A stretch of DNA of 64,000 bases, taken from the NCBI GenBank assembly GCA_963693285.1, contig OY848918.1, positions 19,603,484-19,667,483 of the forward strand, written 5' to 3'. Position 1 is the stretch's first letter, and every line of letters starts with the position of its first letter. This DNA comes from Xestospongia muta. Taxonomy: Eukaryota; Porifera; Demospongiae; Haplosclerida; Petrosiidae. The translations under genes and the position numbers were made by a program. This document shows, piece by piece, positions 61,301 to 64,000 of the stretch. The notes under the pieces were generated by a model. That model was not told the DNA's origin and made no database searches. It worked only from the letters and a program-made list of their open reading frames with translations.

Positions 61301-61681
61301 ATACGCTTAATCTCTTCCAACTTATCTCTATATTGAAAGATATAATAAATTTCTATTAAAATCAATTTTATGAAGATTTTGGTGCTAGAACATAAATACA
61401 TGTTAATATATGCAGTAGCACAAAAGGTAGATGTAATTGTACATAAAACGTTTTAAACAATGGATAAAAGAGAAAATTAATAATAATAATATGTTGTTTT
61501 ATAAGTTGTTTACAATGTACTATTAACTGTAAAGATACAATAATGTATATTAACAGTAGAAGTACATATACAGCATACAATGTATTAACATACTTAGCTT
61601 CTAGAGCAGATCTAAATCGACGTGATCTCTGTTGGTTCATTTTAGCTCGAGGAGCCTAAAAAGAGTAAAGCAGTGTGAAGG

Positions 61682-61716
<35 letters not shown>

Positions 61717-62695
61717 GATAGCCTTACCACTCCATCAATGGCCATGTAAAGGAGTTTACAAGGACGAACAATATTAAAGATTCTATCAATATATTCAAAT
61801 ATAGCTTCCATCATCTCATCTTCATTTTCTGGAGCAGGTCTGAAATTGAGCAAGAATATAAATGTCATATATCTACTGTCTTTATAGCAATACTTTGTCA
61901 ATCAAATATAAAGAATTTGTTACTACTGAAGAATAAAGAACCAAAACATGTTAGAGCAACAATAGGATTTTTCACAAGTTGGTTTTCACTAAGACTTGAT
62001 CAATCATGCTCAAATGGCACAAACTCACAACATAAAACAATATATGAGATCATAAAAACAGACATTGGTATGTTGTTAGTTGGGACAAGGTCTAAAACAT
62101 TTTTAGATCTGCTTAGCATGCTTTATATGTGAGACCAAAGAAAACATCTCTAAGACTTAATACACAATGATATATAATATATCAACAGTTACACAAACCA
62201 TACACATTATGAACATACATGAATATTGTACATATTTACAGGTCAAACCTGTTTATCTTACTTGTCTTCAGGATGACAACATGGATGGATAATACCATTC
62301 ATATCAAGATAGAGATTATCAAACTCCATTTCATTGGGATTAGGGAGTGTAACATCAACCGGTATTTTTAAACCTTGAACAATTTTCATCTATGAAATAT
62401 GTATACAAGTATTCATGGCAACTTAAAGTAAGTTGTACATGTAAATATAGTGTATATTACATATACATGAGTCACGTGACTTGACTGATAGGTTAAACAA
62501 AGTCTACTCCTTTGATCAATAGTATATGAACTACCATTGAATCATTCATCAAAAAGTAAACTACTGCTTATATTTTAGGTACACGTAGGCTTTTTTTATA
62601 AGTACTAATACGTTCCATACCTTCTCTTCCACACAGTGTACCACAATAGAAGGATATTTTCGAGAGAGCCATCGGAAAAAGGCTGGAACTCCCAT
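53947..62695 (-). CDS. XRN2: XRN2 nuclear 5'-3' exoribonuclease, ~27 exons
   Basis: Starts at 62695 with [18 protein letters not shown], the invariant Xrn N-terminus. Exons (minus): 62695-62621, 62389-62262, 61839-61728, 61655-61594, 61327-61216, 61134-61045, 59444-59321, 58802-58695, 58640-58591, 58486-58412, 58297-58164, 58064-58007, 57956-57899, 57669-57571, 57509-57472, 57319-57191, 56526-56237, 55884-55749, 55438-55331, 55208-55119, 55067-54995, 54871-54787, 54744-54623, 54535-54447, 54393-54337, 54177-54042, about 53976-53947. Motifs: [25 protein letters not shown] across a junction, [25 protein letters not shown], and a CCHC knuckle ([14 protein letters not shown]) that marks XRN2 and not XRN1. 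XRN2 degrades 5'-monophosphate RNA and helps end transcription. Two stops and a one-base length error occur in the conserved C-terminal half (see findings). The 3' end past 53947 is uncertain. Confidence 0.85.
55267..55321. repeat. (CT)n microsatellite in XRN2 intron
   Basis: About 27 CT units directly after the donor of the exon ending at 55331. On the transcribed strand it is (GA)n. Confidence 0.95.
56237..56526 (-). CDS. XRN2 linker exon with internal duplication
   Basis: A Lys/Glu/Asp-rich exon holding two roughly 38-residue copies of a unit ([20 protein letters not shown] and [20 protein letters not shown]), lying between the CCHC-containing N-terminal part and the conserved C-terminal block. 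Such linkers are usually low in conservation. The repeat is also clear at DNA level (cgtttcctcttcattcgttc at 56304 and 56426). Confidence 0.75.
58299..58382. repeat. (GA)n microsatellite forming an intron polypyrimidine tract
   Basis: About 42 GA units on the plus strand. The sense strand of XRN2 reads (CT)n ending in CAG at the acceptor before the exon at 58297. Most of the 114 bp intron (58298-58411) is this tract. Confidence 0.95.
60115..60967 (-). repeat. Palindrome-ended repeat family, copy 3 (inverted, in XRN2 intron 6)
   Basis: It reads in reverse from 'cctcgctttgcacccacgca' at the right end to tgcactaaagtgcttaacct at 60121. The shared open frame is at 60393-60602 on the minus strand ([20 protein letters not shown]). 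It lies inside the 1.6 kb intron between XRN2 exons at 61045 and 59444, so the insertion is tolerated. An 'aaaatgcactaaagtg' piece also appears at 48432. Confidence 0.8.
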
Positions 62696-62759
62696 CAGAA
62701 ACTTGACAAACCCCCACGTGTTACAACAATGCCACGCCCAGTTATTAAGCCCAACCTTT

Positions 62760-63940
62760 TAATCATTATTGAAGTTCAAAGGTTAATTGCCATCATTTTG
62801 CAGTCATAGGAACGAATTATCTAGCTAACCTACCTGATATATATAAGTAAGATACAAGCGAGTCACTGAGTGAACGAGTCACTATTCATTGAAATACTCC
62901 TGTATTTATTTTTTTAATCAACAGTGATGCAACCAAAAGCTATTTATAAATTACAATTGACTAAAACCATTTAATCTGTACCAATTAACTCACATGGATA
63001 TGTATTACAGGATTTATTATTAGTGTAGAATATTTCTTTAACAGAGATTGAGTTATTTACATAGAGAAAACTCAAATTAATGCTCAACCCTTTCATGATA
63101 AAACTTTGTTAAATCACAACCAAACATGATCAATGATTATTGTTGTTTTATATTCTTTAAGTTCAGTTTTCTAGTTTATTGATTACATATTATGAAACAT
63201 TTGCAATATAGTGATACAGTATGACAGTACCCTATTTCCAAGTAAATTAATCTTATTGACATTATTATCATCATTTGAAAAAATATTGTTAAAAACAAAC
63301 TACATGATCAATAAAACAAAGGACTACACATGAAAACTAAACACTGATTTAGCTACTAAATCTAGTCACTACATGTACATTATTAACATTGTTCTTTGTC
63401 CAATTTTGACTTTGTGAATTTTTTTTATTGTGGATCAACAACCTGAATGTCACTTTTGCTTTTAAATGATCAATTCTAGGTGGACGATGAATGTCAAGAT
63501 GAAGAAAATTATTAGGATTGGCTGTCCCAGGCATCTTACTACCTTTTATGTAAAGATATACATCCTCAGACAATTCAAAATTAATTTTAAACTTTCACCT
63601 GGGAAGTTAATAATGTAGGAAACTCTTACATTATTATTTTTGCTGGCTTAGTCATACATTTATGTCAGTAGGTGGTTTCTTGAAGAAGGACTTCATTGGA
63701 ACCTTTCTTTTTAACTGATCTACCAAATGTCTGTTGAAAGATCTTTATATTTACCTTCTAGACGTGTGGTCACTTTATGTATATAGATGGCTTCCTGATG
63801 ACTAAGACATCTGAGTTTGTTTAAGACCACTATCAGGTTATAACGGAAGTATGTGATGTCTGACATTCTTGTCCCTGATACTTTGACTTTATTAGAACTA
63901 CTACTCAATAATTATTGAGTTCTACAATCTCTACAAATTG
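62760..63940. other. Region upstream of XRN2, no gene identified
   Basis: Two short minus-strand open frames (63349-63573, LYIKGSKMPGTANPNNFLHL, and 63720-63908) have a protein-like composition, but no domain, splice context or start is convincing. They may be remnants of a transposon or of the next gene. Confidence 0.3.
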
Positions 63941-63941
63941 A

Positions 63942-63961
63942 ACATATTATATATATGTATA

Positions 63962-64000
<39 letters not shown>
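63942..64000. repeat. (AT)n-rich microsatellite at window end
   Basis: Alternating TA/TG units run to the end of the window. Confidence 0.9.

Noticed and set aside
1..64000. CRISPR arrays, rRNA or tRNA genes
   Set aside because: No regularly spaced identical direct repeats with unique spacers, no rRNA core sequences and no convincing cloverleaf were seen. The mini-exon array at 28559-29296 is the only regular array and it is exon-intron in nature.

Overview
This window is nuclear DNA of an animal, most likely a demosponge. The evidence is strong A/T richness, many short introns (about 45-60 bp) with GTAAGT-type donors beside multi-kb introns, an ankyrin-ROCO-Death gene family, an XRN2 gene split into about 27 exons, and piggyBac, Harbinger and Tc1-like elements. 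The sponge assignment is an inference from gene content and architecture. No database search was possible.

Layout. 1-2.5 kb: A/T-rich DNA with a roughly 690 bp tandem duplication and a hairpin MITE. 2.7-23.2 kb (+): gene A, an ankyrin-ROCO (Roc GTPase plus COR)-Death-Death gene. Its ankyrin repeats sit on one-repeat exons and its large introns hold transposons: a Tc1-like copy with a duplicated end, a Harbinger element with its MADF-BESS partner gene, a piggyBac inserted inside that MADF-BESS gene, and one copy of a palindrome-ended repeat family. 23.65-24.7 kb: broken GTPase-region paralogue (B). 25.2-29.9 kb: degenerate piggyBac DNA and a small gene (C) whose centre is a tandem array of seven 21-residue mini-exons, each with its own intron. 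29.9-31.65 kb: broken transposase-like gene ending in a zinc knuckle. 31.7-37.7 kb: mostly gene-free, with a second copy of the repeat family and a two-exon fragment.

37.7-45.9 kb: a compact, ambisense block unlike the rest of the window, which I read as an endogenised DNA virus. A leftward cluster looks structural: a candidate double-jelly-roll major capsid protein, a possible penton or minor capsid gene, two unknown genes, and a coiled-coil fibre-like gene. A divergent rightward cluster encodes two small helical proteins, a 39-residue membrane peptide and an Ig-like membrane glycoprotein. Most leftward genes carry stops or frameshifts. No polymerase, ATPase, protease or integrase gene is visible.

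46.1-50.5 kb (+): second paralogue (D) of gene A, with a coiled-coil ORF, a remnant piggyBac, and COR and Death exons; its putative first intron resembles that of gene A. 51.6-52.6 kb: 5'-truncated PGBD4-like piggyBac. 53.9-62.7 kb (-): XRN2, a 5'-3' exoribonuclease gene with two in-frame stops and a one-base length error in conserved exons, which could be real decay or sequence error. 62.7-64 kb: nothing identified with confidence.

The immune-type ROCO-Death genes and XRN2 are host genes. The virus-like block and at least eight transposon copies are insertions that broke up the paralogues.
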